A DNA stretch of 64,000 nucleotides from Mytilus trossulus (GCF_036588685.1 NC_086375.1:47438955-47502954), one strand, 5' to 3'. Shown: positions 1 to 12,460, numbered from the stretch's first letter. The notes: generated by a model not told the origin, from the letters alone. Translations and numbers: made by a program.

Positions 1-741
1 CAAGGATATAAAACAAACCTCAGTTTATTATAAACCCTAGTTTATAAGTAGTCAATTTATTCTGGTATCCTAGAGTTAAGTATCAACCACAACATTTCCA
101 ACGAATCTAGTGTAAAGACGTTATAAACACACTGTGTAATTACACCTGACGTTTTACAATGTCAAAATATAAGTAAACAGTACTACAAGTAAAGCAATAT
201 ATCATAACTTGTTATGTTTAAATTAATCAACAACAAAATCAATGTTAAAACCAAGAAAACAATATTGAAGATTATTTTATTGTGTTGAATTGATGACCGT
301 TAAAGATAAGTTTCAGGCTCGGTTTACAAAATCCAGCAAAAATTAAGATGTTATATTTGAAAACAAATCTACAGTTATACAATACTACCTCACCAAATAT
401 GTATTTCTATGATGGAAGTTAATAATAGTTTGAATGGCTTTGTTGTAACGAAATCCCTGACTCGACAATTTATCAGTTATCAGGCGTCACTAGTAGGTAT
501 TGTTTGAACAAATAGCACTTCTGGCGTATTTAAATTTTGAACTTGTTGCCTTTTGTTGGCTGTTGTTCAAGTGATTTTTAGTCAATTGTGTTCTCCAATT
601 TATTTATATTGTAGTCTTGTGGTGTTGTCTTGTCATTTTGATGTTATATTTCACATGGCCATAAAAGTGCGAGGTTTGGCATGACACAAAAACAGGTTCA
701 ACCCACCATTTTTTCTTTTAAAAATGTCCTGTACCAAGTCA
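1..741. other. No gene seen
   Basis: AT-rich sequence with stops in all frames. From about 690 there is a remnant (GTCCTGTACCAAGTCAGGAA) similar to the upstream block of the element at 22585. Confidence 0.5.
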
Positions 742-1090
742 GGAATATTGTTATATAATAGTTCGTGTCTGTGTGTGTTATATTTTAACGTTGCGTCGTT
801 TGTTTTCTCTTATTTTTGAGTGTAAATTCACGTTGCGATAAGACGTGTCACGGTACTTGTCTATCCCAAATTCATATATTTTGGTTTTGATGTTATTTTT
901 GTTATTCTCTTGGGATTTTGTCTGATGCTCGGTCCGTTTCTGTGTGTGTTACGTTTTAGTGTTATGTCGTTGTTATCTTCTTATATTTAATGCGTTTCAC
1001 TCGGTCTTAGTTTGTTACCCCGATTTTTTTTTTTTTGTCCATGGATTTATGAGTTTTGAACAGCGGTATACTACTGTTGCCTTTATTTAT
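742..1090 (+). repeat. Dispersed repeat family R1 copy
   Basis: Ends with CCATGGATTTATGAGTTTTG and then GCGGTATACTACTGTTGCC; the interior has TCGGTCCGTTTCTGTGTGTG. The same sequence occurs at 8328-8558 and inverted at 3935-4084. Confidence 0.7.
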
Positions 1091-1284
1091 ACATAAATCA
1101 TACGTTCGCTGAAATCCAAAACGCCACTAAAAACACGTGCACAGCGAACGAGTTTTCAAATATACACACCGTAAGAAGTGAAAAAGGAACATCGTTGTTC
1201 GAAAAGGAAAGTTGTTTAAAAAACAGCTGTTACTTCGGAAGTGAACATACATGTTGGAAATCTAAAAACGCATTCCAAGGGATA

Positions 1285-1482
1285 TCATAGTTGACATGAG
1301 TATCAATTATATGGTCATTTTAATAAATTTTCTCCTGGCAAAAGTATGAATGAGCTCTTCAACTTTGTACTAGTTTTGGATTTCTAACTATTTTGATTTT
1401 AGCGTCAACGTTGAGTCTGATGAAGACAAAACGTGCGTCTGGTGTATTAAATTAAAAGCCTGGTATCTTTGGTAGCTTTTCG
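1285..1482 (+). repeat. Dispersed repeat family R4 copy
   Basis: Carries GAGCTCTTCAACTTTGTACT, AGCGTCAACGTTGAGTCTGA and ACGTGCGTCTGGTGTATTAA, the landmarks of the family. Confidence 0.6.
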
Positions 1483-2173
1483 CATATATATAGACATGCA
1501 GAATTAGTATTTCTGGTTTATAATCTTAGATTTGAATTTTGTTTGAACTCCTTTAAGTTCATGACCATATCATCATCCCCTGATTATTTAAAACTCTTGA
1601 CAAAAGTCATTTATCAAAATATTTGCTTTTTATTGAATATAATTTTATCTATTATCAATCTAAAGACTTGTATATGTTTTGTCAAAGGCGACAAGAAAAA
1701 TATGTCCGGATGTTCACTATGGGAAATCCGAGCCTATCTATCAATCTTTGATTTATTAATACATACGATTGAGTTGTTTTGATCCCCCACACAATTTCCT
1801 TTTTCCTTTTCCTCTTACATTTACCTCCTTCCTTCTGTGCCCGCTTTCCAACCCCCGTTTTGTTCATCTTATGAGAAAACTTTAAAACAAACTTTCTCCA
1901 TCAGTTAACATACAGTTATATTATAAATATATGGAAAAACATAATGAATGAAGCATTATGAAATTATATTTTTTGTTTTGGTAAATTCCGTGAACAATAT
2001 CCGATAAACCTCTCATGCCTTTCCAGCATATTCACGTATCCAAAGAAACTATTATGTTTCTCAAATACAGCATTCAATAGGTAAAGAAAGACAATCCATG
2101 CTAAAAAGAAGAGGAAGCAAAGCGAGCGAAATCCTTTCCCATAGAGATCCAATGCATGTTTTACGTTTGACAA

Positions 2174-2232
2174 TAAACTCATTATAGATACCGGGACTGA
2201 ATTTTGTATTTGCGCCAGACGCAAAATAACCT
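2174..2232 (-). repeat. R4 end fragment
   Basis: AACTCATTATAGATACCGGG and TTTGTATTTGCGCCAGACGC match the end block of the 9183-9628 copy. Confidence 0.5.
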
Positions 2233-2933
2233 TCCCAAAAACAAAAACAAAAATAATAAATAAAGGCAACAGTAGTATACCGGTATTGATAAGTCTGTAA
2301 AGTATCTCTGCGAAACAAAAATGCACATGGTATAAAATCGTTGTATTAAAACCGTGTGCCATCCGGGGAAGATTCAACAAAAAGTAAAATATTTTAAAAA
2401 TCTTTAAATTATTATGAAATAAGTTTCACATCATCAATCTTCTATGAGCTTTTAGTAAAATGAAAGCAAAATACAAAATGTACCTTGGTTGCAGTTTCTT
2501 GTACTCGGTGTTAATTTTAACAAAAGATTAAAAGTCGGCAATGATTAAACTTTTTTTCTTTTAAAGAACATATGAATAATCTGATGTAAAATAGCGAAAA
2601 ATCAACGATAAAACATTTAATGTCACTTTTTAAAAAGCTATAAGTTGACTCCCTATTTTTTTATTATTTCTTTTTTTTAAAGATTTTATGTTGCTGTATT
2701 ACTATCTTCAAATATTTTTGAATTGACTAATTTTTTTCATTATCTAATAACCCCAATGTTGTTCAAATACATGTCATATATAGGAATATCATTTAAAACT
2801 ATTATCTATTATGGTTTATGGAAAGAGAGAGAGAGAGGGGGTTCGTAAGAGACGATTTTTCTAAATGGTCAAGTTGAAATTATTAAAAAATGCTTTTTAA
2901 AAAATCAATGTAGTAAGATATAATTCATTTAGA

Positions 2934-3016
2934 TATAGGAAGATGAAGTGTGAGTGCCAATGAGACAATTTAAAAAAAAGTAAACCATTATAGGTTAATG
3001 TACGACCTTGTGAATG
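2934..3016 (+). repeat. Dispersed repeat family R2 copy (SINE-like)
   Basis: GAAGTGTGAGTGCCAATGAG, then AGTAAACCATTATAGGTTAA, matching the fuller copy at 47384-47525. Confidence 0.55.
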
Positions 3017-3165
3017 CCATTTCAAGTATACAAAAGCATACACGAATACAATTAGCGATGAAAACTTAGATCAACTGACTGTGCCATTAATATTTAATTT
3101 TTATGTAGCTTTTGAAATGTAAAATTAATACGTATTATTTCTATTGTATATTTGAAAAAAAATAC

Positions 3166-3341
3166 CTATATGGTCCAAATACTCATATGGTCCTGCCCGT
3201 TAATAACCAAACGAGTATAATACTCATATGGTCCGACCATACGCGTACGGTCGGACCATACGCGTATGGTCGGACCATATGAGTATACGCATATGGTCAA
3301 GACCATACGCGTATGGTCCAAATACTCATATGGTCCGGTAC
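3166..3341. repeat. Cluster of palindromic ACCATACGCGTATGGT units
   Basis: The self-complementary ACCATACGCGTATGGT and its variants (CGCGTACGGT, ATATGAGTATACGC, CATATGGTC) recur about every 20-40 bp in both orientations, with GGTCCAAATACTCATATGGT at both ends of the cluster. Confidence 0.7.
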
Positions 3342-3720
3342 ATATATATAAAAAAAATGTGTTCCTTCTTATCAAATTGTTATCGAAAATATGTTTATAT
3401 CCGTAGTAAAAATGGGTTTTGAAGCCCTTGGCTGTTCTAAAAATGCAGCACCAAAACTATTGACTTTGGTTTTGAATGAAAGATCATACAATGATATGTT
3501 CACTTGTCTATGTTTTAAATAATTAAAACAATAGTTTAATAGATTTATTTTCTCAACGAGACATCTACCAACATGAGACTCAATGACGTAGATGTTATTA
3601 ACTGTAGATCACCGTACGACCTTTAACACCATATTACAAGCTTCTAAATATAACCAAGTGGCCCCATATACGCGCAAAACAATGAACAAAAACTACATAT
3701 GAGATATTTCTACAAAAAAA

Positions 3721-3807
3721 GTAAAATAACAAAAATACCGAAATCCGAGGAAAAGTCTAAACTAGTTTTATAACTAGCTAAACCTCTCACTTGTATGACA
3801 GTCTCAT
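3721..3807. repeat. Dispersed repeat family R7 fragment
   Basis: AAAATACCGAAATCCGAGGA and TAGCTAAACCTCTCACTTGT; internally deleted relative to 46280-46485. Confidence 0.5.
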
Positions 3808-3934
3808 AAAATTACATTATATTGAGAACGATAAAAGACAGCTTTTGTAATATCTTAAAAAAAGAAGGGGGTCCAAAGATGACCGTTGTAATATACTAAA
3901 TTATCCAACACATGCGAGACTGACATGTACATCG

Positions 3935-4084
3935 TAAATAAAGGCAACAGTAGTATACCGCTGTTCAAAACTCAAAAATCCATGGACAAAAAACAAAATC
4001 GGGGTAACAAAATAAAACCGAGGGAAACGCATTATATATAAGAGGAGAACAACGACATAACACTAAACTGTAACACACACAGAA
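3935..4084 (-). repeat. Dispersed repeat family R1 copy, inverted
   Basis: Begins AAGGCAACAGTAGTATACCG and continues with AATCCATGGACAAAAAAC, the reverse complement of the R1 ends at 1090 and 8558. A 30-bp remnant of the same end is at 2256-2285. Confidence 0.7.
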
Positions 4085-4588
4085 TAATATAATAAAATAT
4101 TTCCATACACGGTGCTATCAAGATGATAGAGAATACATTGTTTATCAATTGTAATGTACATACATGCAGTTGAGGTAAAATCATTCTATTAAAACTAGCA
4201 AGAACAGGATTTTTTTAAAAACCTTTATCGACAACCACTGAACTTCAGGTTCCTTAAATGTGGCGGGTAAAATCATTATTGCACACACCCATACACCTCA
4301 GACATTAGTGTTACCAATCAATATAGACACAACTTTACAAATCTTTCGACAGTCCTTGAAAACAGCTTGGCTAATCAGATCAGTAGAAACACATAACAAA
4401 CTAACATAAAGACTTAAGACTGATTTTTTTTTTATAGTACTCGCAATTACTGTAAGCATAGAACGTAGTTCATAATAAAATAATAATAAAATAATAAAAA
4501 TCGTTAAACAAAATTCAAATACTCAATCAGTTATCATCCAATTGATGGATTGTATGGTTAATTGATTGAATATCTAAGTCAGAATATG

Positions 4589-4664
4589 CAGGAGTCGGTT
4601 TTACAAAAAAAAATACGACTCGTTGGTCGTTAGTCATGAACATTTTTTGTGAAACCGACTCCTG
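4589..4664. repeat. Short foldback hairpin
   Basis: CAGGAGTCGGTTTTACAAAA on the left pairs with TTTTGTGAAACCGACTCCTG on the right with one mismatch. The loop of about 30 nt contains a smaller inverted pair ACGAC/GTCGT. Confidence 0.6.
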
Positions 4665-4789
4665 GTTCTCAGCTGATAAATAAACACTTTGTTCATAGAA
4701 CGTGCATATTCCATTTTTTTCGGCTGAACACGTGTTTGAACCAGTTTTTATTTAAGAGAATATATATAAAAAAAAGTGGTATTATTTCC

Positions 4790-5560
4790 TTAATCTTTGA
4801 TTGATACAGATGAAAAAAATATGGGTCATGTGTTGTAATTGGGTATGGGTGCATTGGATAAACCAATTACTCCGGACCTCCACTATCTTGGATGTTAAAT
4901 CTCTTGTTATACTTAATACATTTACAGATAAAAAATCTAAGTCTGATCATATTTACATATTCTGAATATGTAGTTTCATATATTAGTATAAAAAAAAAAT
5001 ATTGATATTTCCTGTTGCTTGCAAATAGGTGCCTCTTTAACCACTGTAGGTATAAAATGTAGCATCATCACATTCAGCTTAATCGTTAAAATTTGAGGTA
5101 AAAAATATTGATTAAAATGTTTCGAAGGGAAATAACCCATCTTGTTCTTTTATAAAACTGTATTAGTGTCTACAAGAAAAAAATTCTACATATTATTTCC
5201 ACTTATAGATATATCAAGGTATTTCTTCATGCCTGAATAAATATTAAAAGATTATGAGCAGATATCAATCACATTATTGTTCATAACAAAGTTTTAAAAG
5301 GTACTTATATATTAGTTAATATAATATACTTATAGTACACATTGACAACCCAATACAATATTTGTTTAACCAATACTTAAATGGAATATTAAGTTCCATT
5401 TATTGAGTTCCTGAGCCCTCCAATCTATGAATCTATGTAGTAGATAACAATGAAAAGGTTGAGAAAAGACTCATTTAAGTTTAATTTCAAAAACGAAAGT
5501 TACTTGTAATGGGTATTGAACCTAAGCAAATCTCACGTTATCACCCTTTAAAAGAACATT
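4790..5560. repeat. Non-coding duplicated module, copy 1
   Basis: Shares with copies 2-4 the landmarks ATGGGT..TGTAATTGGGTA, ACCAATTACTCCGGACCTCC, TGTTTCGAAGGGAAATAA and, near the end, AAACGAAAGTTACTTGT. Order and spacing are preserved. No long reading frame runs through it. Confidence 0.55.
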
Positions 5561-5619
5561 ATATTTACATCCAGATATAGAAATATACACTTTTACTATG
5601 TAAATGGGATTCATTCAGT

Positions 5620-6332
5620 TTTAATAATGATAATAATAATAATGAAAATTATAAAGCGCCCTATATAAAAAATAAAAATTACTCTAAGGCGCTGTACATA
5701 CACATGGTAATTAAAACATATCAATGACAATAACATAAAACATAAAAAAAATACATCGTGTCAGATTCAAATACTGAAATAAAAAATGCCTACCATGAAA
5801 TAAAAGATCAATACGAAATACATGTTAAAACAAAGAATAAAAAAATAACAATATAGGATAAAAGCATGCAGAACAAGCAAAAACTCTAAAACGAAATACA
5901 AAGAGTAAAAAAAGCCCGTAAAGGAGAAAAGAATTCAATCTAATTAAAAGCAATACGATAAAAATGAGTTTTTAACTGTATTTTAAAACACTCTATGGAC
6001 TTGCATTGTCTTAAACTATTCGGGAGATTGTTCCATAGAGATTCCGCTATCCAATCAAATTGTCTTTTACCGTACGTCTTCGTTCTCACTTTTGGAACGG
6101 TGAGTAGTTTTGTGGAACTTGAACGCAAAGATCGGTTTGGCACGTGCAGATTGACTAGTTCCCGGATGTAAGCAGGGCCAATGTCATTCAAAGCGCAGTA
6201 CACATAAGTCAGTATTTTGTATTGTGGTCTATATTGGACGGGTAACCAATGTAAATCAGCAAGTATCGGTGTAATATGTGGTAAAGAAAGATTTTTTTTT
6301 GTGGTAAAGAAAGATTTTCCCAAACTAGTCAT
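5620..6332 (-). mobile_element. 5'-truncated LINE (non-LTR retrotransposon) 3' end
   Basis: On the minus strand the end of a reverse-transcriptase ORF is followed by a 3'UTR with GGCGC/GCGCC segments and a terminal (ATT)n-type tract at about 5626-5643. This layout (truncated ORF end, short 3'UTR, simple-repeat tail) is typical of LINEs of the CR1/L2 group. A short imperfect duplication of GGTAAAGAAAGATTTT lies at the truncated 5' side (about 6280-6318). Confidence 0.75.
5940..6332 (-). pseudogene. C-terminal fragment of LINE reverse transcriptase ORF
   Basis: About 115 of the 130 residues are recognisable: HITPILADLHWLPV, then YKILTYVYCALND, RSLRSSSTKLLTVPKVRTKTYGKR in part, and finally SLWNNLPNSLRQCKSIECFK before a TAG. 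These blocks are the conserved tail downstream of the RT domain in many animal LINEs. The catalytic RT motifs and the endonuclease are absent, so this is a dead 5'-truncated insertion. The first dozen or so residues before LSLPHITP do not fit the family and are probably flanking sequence. Confidence 0.75.
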
Positions 6333-6418
6333 TATATGTTTAATTCTTTGTTAAGTAGAAATACGATAAGCTCTTTAAGTGTTTTTTTTTTGTTATCATT
6401 TTTTTTTTAAATTTAGAT

Positions 6419-6552
6419 ACAAAAAGAGAGGCGAAGGATACCGCAGGACATTCAAACTCATAAGTCGAAAACTGACATCAACATGGCTAAACAAGAAAAA
6501 GACAAAGAGACAAACAAAAGTACACAACACACAACATAGAAAACTAAAGTCC
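6419..6552 (+). repeat. Dispersed repeat family R8 copy
   Basis: AAAAGAGAGGCGAAGGATAC, GACATTCAAACTCATAAGTC and ACACAACATAGAAAACTAAA. Both strands are open here, but the frames are repeat-derived. Confidence 0.6.
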
Positions 6553-6739
6553 CAATTAATAATTTGAAACTGCAGCAAAATATATGACAATTACATAAAA
6601 AAAATCAATTTAGGATCAACGATTTTCATTAATATTCATTAATGGTAAACTGTTTTATGCAAACTTGTTGGATTTTATTTAAGCTACTTTACAATTCCTC
6701 ATAGAACTAAATGCTATAAAACGACAAAAACCTATTGAT

Positions 6740-7700
6740 ATCTGAAGACATATTCGAGCACACAAGCTCCTAAAGGTCTGAAATTTCAATCAGATTGATA
6801 GAAATGTAAATGACAAAATGTCTGACTATGTATAAAAAAAATCGCAGAGGAAATGCCACACTTGGCTTTAATTTGACCATACGCGGTATGTATAGGTTAA
6901 ATTTTATCACTTTTATGATACTGTTATAAAAGCATCGTTTGAATTACTCATATCTGCATTAAATATATATGAGAAGATCAAAGCTCTTTTTGTTAGATAG
7001 ACTAAGGTTTCCAATTTGAAAGCATAGGAAAACGGTACAACTTGAAGTTCAGTTATGGCAGAGCATAGTGCAGACTAAGTGTTACTAAGCTTGTTCACCG
7101 TCTCAACAAACACACAATAAACTTCTTAATCATATGGATGAAAAAAATGGGTAATAATTTACAATGGGTATATGAAGAGGATGAACCAATTGCTCCGAAC
7201 CTTCGTGTGGAAAAATGTCTTAGCTCTGATGTACTAAGTATATCTACAGCCTGATAACAACATTCTAAGCCTGATGTTATTTCCTTGTTTCCAAGAATCT
7301 GTTGCACTAATTAATATAGATAATTATTATGTACACTTATTATGATACATTAACAAAGTAGAATATCAAACAATGGAAAAGTTCAAATTTGAAATAAAAA
7401 AAAAACACATTGATAAACATGTTTCGAAGGGAAATAATCAATCTTGTTAATTTGACCCAATATCAGCACTGTCACGAAATAGAAATAAACTTATGTTTAT
7501 ATTAAAACAGATGTACATTAACAATCCAACACAATTTTTTTGTTCACCCAATACTAAAATGGAAAATTGAGGGCATGACTTCAAAAATAAAAGCCCTCTA
7601 ATCAAATAATATGTCCATTCTGTAGGTAACATGGTAAAAGATGGAGAAAAGACTCCATTTTAATTTAATTTAAAAAACGGAAGTAACTTGTATAGGTGTT
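6740..7700. repeat. Non-coding duplicated module, copy 2 (with upstream part)
   Basis: Landmarks are AATGGGTAATAATTTACAAT, CCAATTGCTCCGAAC, CATGTTTCGAAGGGAAATAA and AAACGGAAGTAACTTGT. The upstream half (TTTCAATCAGATTGATAGAA, GTCTGACTAT, AAAGCTCTTTTTGTTAGATA) reappears at 8660-8980. Confidence 0.55.
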
Positions 7701-7730
7701 CTTGCTTTTAAATGTACTGTATTCCTGTCC

Positions 7731-8088
7731 TTGTTTGGTTTTTTAACTATTTTGATCTAAGCGTCACTGATGAGTCTTATGTAGACGAAACGCACGTCTG
7801 GCGTACTAAATTATAATCCTGGTACTTTTGATAACTATTTACACCACTGGGTCGATGCCACTGCTGGTGGACGTTTCGTCTCCGAGGGTATCACCAGCCC
7901 GGTAGTCAGTACATCGGTGTTGACATGAATATCAATTGTATGGTCATATTATAAATTTTCTGTTTATAAAACTTTAAATTTTTCGAAAAACTAATTCTTA
8001 CCCCAGGAGTAGATCACCTTAGCCGTATTTGGCACAACCTTTTGGAATTTTGGGTCCTCAATGCTCTTCAACTTTGTATTTGTTTGGC
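7731..8088 (+). repeat. Dispersed repeat family R4 copy, rearranged order
   Basis: The block ACGAAACGCACGTCTGGCGT comes before GTCGATGCCACTGCTGGTGG and CTCAATGCTCTTCAACTTTG. At 1285-1482 the CTCTTCAACTTTG block precedes the ACGTGCGTCTGG block, so this is either a tandem join or a full-length copy. Confidence 0.6.
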
Positions 8089-8327
8089 TTTTTAAGTTGA
8101 AACATGTTGAGATTTTAATGTTTTCTTTTTTCTTTTTTTATTTTGGAAATTACGATACTTCCAGTATTTAAAATATATAACAGTTATAACTATAAAAATG
8201 TATCCCCCTAACATCCTCAAAACTTTAAATGTTTTTTTCATGCTTATTCCATTCTAGTAAATGTTTTAATGTACTTTCCAATGCAACATCGAGAAAAACT
8301 CTTTATGTGGTTTTTAGATGTCCAATA

Positions 8328-8558
8328 TATCTTTATCCCAAATTCATGTATTTGGTTTAGATGTTATATGTGTTATTCTCGTTGGATTTTGTCTGTTGCT
8401 TGGTCCGTTTCTGTGTGTGTTGAGTTTCGGTGTTGTGTCATTGTTCTCTTCTTATATTTAACGCGTTTCCCTCGGTTTTAGATGTTACCCTAATTTTGTT
8501 TTTTGTCCATGGATTTATGAGTTTTGAACAGCGGTATACTACTGTTGCCTTTATTTAT
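8328..8558 (+). repeat. Dispersed repeat family R1 copy
   Basis: Near-identical to 858-1090, from TTTATCCCAAATTCATGTAT to CTACTGTTGCCTTTATTTAT. Confidence 0.75.
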
Positions 8559-8659
8559 ATACCTCAAGGTGTTGATGTCATGACAAACACAATTTTATTT
8601 TAAAATATATAACTCAAATTTTGTTATCATCATTTGATCTTAAATATACGATAACAGGA

Positions 8660-8990
8660 GTAGTTGTAGGTCTGAATTTTTAATCCGATCGATAAAAATG
8701 CAAAACTACCAAATTGTCATTGTTTCTGACTATTTAAAAAAGAAAATGACCATTAGAGGAAATGTCAAACTTTAACATGACCTTGAGTTTCAGTATAATG
8801 ATCACTCCTTCAATGATACTTTTATAACAGCTTTACTTTTACTCATCTATACAACAAGTACATATTGAAAGATCCTAGCTCTTTTGTCAGATAGGCTACT
8901 AGATTAAAGTTCCCAAAGGCAATGGTTACGCATATGAAAACGGTCTAAGGTTAGTAATGACGGAGTGTACTGCAGGCGTTATATCAACTA
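8660..8990. repeat. Upstream half of the duplicated module, partial copy
   Basis: Matches 6770-7080 with many substitutions: AATCCGATCGATAAAAATG, TTTCTGACTATTTAAAAAAG, CTAGCTCTTTTGTCAGATAG, GAAAACGGT. The downstream half is not present here. Confidence 0.45.
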
Positions 8991-9182
8991 CATTGTAGCT
9001 AGTGTGCATACTCAATTACATGTACTTGCAATTAACAGTATTTCAATCATGTAAATAATGCAATTATACTTGATCATGCACTGGCTACAATAGGTTAGGC
9101 GAAAAAACCATGATGTGAATGTACTGTCACTTCATGTTCCACAGATGTACTGTAATGTTAGTCCCTTTAACTCGTTTCAGTA

Positions 9183-9628
9183 AATGAACTCATCATAGAT
9201 ACCAGGATTTAAATTGTGTATTTGTGCCATACGCGCGTTTCATCTACAAAAGACTCATCAGTGACGCTCCAATCAAAAATGTTAAAAAGAACAAATAAGT
9301 ATAAAGATATGAAGAGCATTAGGGATAAAAAAAAATCGTAAAAGTATTGCCAAGTGCAGCTAAGGTAATCTATTCCTGAGGTAGAAAAACCTAATAATTT
9401 AAAACATTTAATGTTTTGTTAAAACCTAAAGTACGACCATACGTATGATAAGTCATGTCAACACAGAAGTGCCGACTACTGCACTTGTGATACCCTCGGG
9501 GAATTAAAACTCCATCAGCAGTGGCATCGACCCGGTGGTTGTAAATGAACTCCTCGTATAGATATCAGAATTTAAATTTTGTATTTGCGCCGGACTCGCC
9601 GCGTTTCGTCTACAAAAAGACTCATCAT
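9183..9628 (-). repeat. Dispersed repeat family R4 copy, tandem ends
   Basis: Two end blocks (CATACGCGCGTTTCATCTAC at about 9229 and CGCCGCGTTTCGTCTACAAA at about 9597) flank one middle with CAGCAGTGGCATCGACCCGG. This shows the element can exist as a partial tandem dimer. Confidence 0.65.
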
Positions 9629-10760
9629 CCAATTTGACTCCCGAATAAAAAATGTGAGTTTGGTCTTTAAAATATAATATGGGATTGGTTTAACTGGACC
9701 ATTAGTAGTTTGACAGATACTTTTTACAGTTATCATAACTGCTATGTAGGATAATTTGCACATAACGACATACTGGAACATACCAAAGCATATCATAAAT
9801 ATAAAGAGTTTAGATACCAAATACATAACATTATCGCCAAATGGAAATCAAACTTTAAGTTAAATGAAGTTGAAAGATAAACGAAACATAATCATAGTCT
9901 TCCTTTTTACAGATGAATCGTTTAATCATGAAGCAATGGCTATATCATTATTTGGTATTAAAATATCCTAAATATGTACCATTGTTGCTTCTGAAAAGTG
10001 CTGTTTGTTTGATGAAAAACGAAGATTACAGATACAGCATTCATCAATGTTTATTATAAGAACGTAAGAAACTATGGAGGTATGAACACACTTTCGGGGA
10101 ATATATTACAATGCAGACTTATCGATATCATTTCGAATTTGTAATCTCAGTTTTGAATTAACATTGTTTGTACTACTAACTTCACGATTTTCATTAACTG
10201 CTACTGATAGGAGTAATTTCAAATTTTTATTCTCGTTTTATAGAAGTCCAACACGGATCACGAAAGCTCTTTATTGTGTCGAAATCTTAAAGTTTGGGTT
10301 TATTTCTATAGGATACTATTTCATCTTTTCTGTAACGTTTATGGCACCAACGTATTTTTTATCAAAACTTTAAACTTGACATTTTTTTCTAAACCGGAAA
10401 GTAAAATATTGCGGAAATTTTCACTGGTAATTCCTAGTATATCTATCAATCTTTGATTTGTTAATATATAATGGTTGTTTCGATTCCTACACAAATTCTT
10501 TTTTTTCCGTTTCCCTTTTACTTTTATCTTCTGGCTTCTGTCCCCGCTTTACAACCTCAACTGTTGTTCTCCTTTAGAGACAATTTAACACAAAATTTCT
10601 CCGCCAGATAACATAATTTTATACAGAGATGAAACCACAAATTACTTCTATATTATTTTAATTGAGCGAATAGCCAATTTGGATCACATTGTCTTTCATA
10701 AAAAAAATATACATTATGTTAAAATGCATAATTCTGCAATATTCACAAACTAGCTATTAT

Positions 10761-10922
10761 CACTGAACTAGTGTATGTTTGTTTAGGGGCCAACTGTAGG
10801 ACGCCTCCGGGTGCGGCAATTTATCGCTGCATTGAAGACCTGTTGGTGACCTTCTGCTGTTGTTTTTCTATGGTCGGGTTAATTTCTCTTTGACACATTC
10901 CCCATTTCCATTCTCAATTTTA
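10761..10922 (+). repeat. Dispersed repeat family R3 copy
   Basis: CACTGAACTAGTGTATGTTT, GGACGCCTCCGGGTGCGGCA, GAAGACCTGTTGGTGACCTT and CATTTCCATTCTCAATTTTA. Confidence 0.65.
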
Positions 10923-11755
10923 TTTTTTTATTACGTGAACAACATCTGATATAGTTAAAAAGATGTGTACCAGCTATCATGGTACTAAGGAAAAATAACA
11001 TGTTGCTTAATCATTGTAGATTATAAACAAAGAGAGACAATCAATGCAAAAAAAATAGAAGAAGCATAGCGACAAAAATCCTGACCGATAAAGTTCCAAC
11101 AAATGCCTAGTTGTCATACTAATTTAGTTATTATTTTTTCCGTTATTTTATACCATCAATTAGACAATATTATTCAAATACAATTTAAATAGAGGAATTT
11201 TACAATATAAAATAATAAATATTGCGAGTGACTTGTGGAAGCTGGAATAATCATGTATATGTTAAAGGCTGATTGAAAGATAGAGAGAAAGAGGATGTGG
11301 TTCGTCAAATATGATTTTTGTTTAAATTTCCGGAGTGGGTCGACTTTTTTTCACAACTTTCTTATAATATAGGAAGTGAGAGATAGAGAGAAAGAGGATG
11401 TGGTTCGTCAACATTGACATTCTTTTGATTGTCGTGTTGAATTTTTAACACAATTCTTTTAGGAAGTGCATAGGTAATACGATATCCATCATTTCTTTTA
11501 AACTTTATTGAAAGTGTGATAATGTTTCTTTCCGTTCATGTATTTAAAGCCCTAAGGACTTTGGTGCTCAGAAACATATATTGTGGTTTGAACTAAATTT
11601 AGATTTTTGAAAATCATACAATATTTAAAGCTTGTTTTCAACTGTATTAAAAACTAATCATGGTATAATTATTACCAGGCTCAAGCTAGCAGCCACTCGC
11701 TAGCAGCCACCTCGCTATTCGATCTTTGAAAAACTGACCTAAGTGGTCCATTAAT

Positions 11756-11812
11756 AGTTATCAAAGGTACCGTACCAGGATTATATTTAGTACGCCAGAA
11801 GCGCGTTAAAAT
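11756..11812 (-). repeat. R4 end fragment
   Basis: TACCAGGATTATATTTAGTA followed by CGCCAGAAGCGCG; only the terminal block is present. Confidence 0.45.
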
Positions 11813-12287
11813 TGATAAATTGCGAGGAAAAACCTCACAACGGCAAAAGAAAATTCACATGAAAAAAAGTCAACAAACGTATCTTGCCATATGTGTAACT
11901 ATTTCTTCATGAAATTTAACTAAAAATCAGCGACTGACCTGTGGTGCTTCGGAGGGGTAATCGTAACAGCTGCAGTTGTCAGACTCGCCTTGTTATTTCT
12001 GTTAAATTCAATTTGCCAATTAAAAAAATGGTCCACTTTCTTTTTTAGATTCAGTTTTATTGAAAAATACACATTTAGCAATATCTGAGAGCAATTTAAT
12101 TTTTGATGCCTTAGAGATAGACAACAACGTTTACCAATACATTAATATAACCAGAGACATATTCTCTGATTTGACATGTCAGTTATTTCTTCCCTTGTTA
12201 ATATGCATGATCCTAAATCTTTTTTATGTTTTACTATTGTTTTTTTTGGGTTTTTTTTTGTGTAATTTGTCTGTTTATATTGGACAT

Positions 12288-12460
12288 ATGGTATATAGAT
12301 ATAGAAAGATGTGGTATGAGTGCAAATAAGACAACTATCCAAGTCACAATTCATAAAAGAAATCTTTTTATGTCAAGATACGGTCTTCAACACAAAACCT
12401 TGGCTCACACCGAACAGCAATCTATAAAGGGCCCCAATATGGTGTTTGATTGTCAGTTTG
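12288..12460 (+). repeat. Dispersed repeat family R2 copy
   Basis: AGAAAGATGTGGTATGAGTG, GGTCTTCAACACAAAACC and TTGGCTCACACCGAACAGCA. The short open frames over this stretch come from the repeat. Confidence 0.65.

Larger units (their letters stand above)
9629..12287. other. No gene seen apart from repeat fragments
   Basis: Contains the R3 copy at 10761 and R4 end at 11756. A direct duplication of GAGAGATAGAGAGAAAGAGG-like sequence with GATGTGGTTCGTCAA occurs at about 11277-11310 and 11378-11410. The short open frames are not supported by any recognisable domain. Confidence 0.45.

Noticed and set aside
1964-2380. 138-codon minus frame
   Set aside because: It overlaps R1 and R4 repeat ends, has AT-driven Phe/Leu/Ile composition, and shows no motif.
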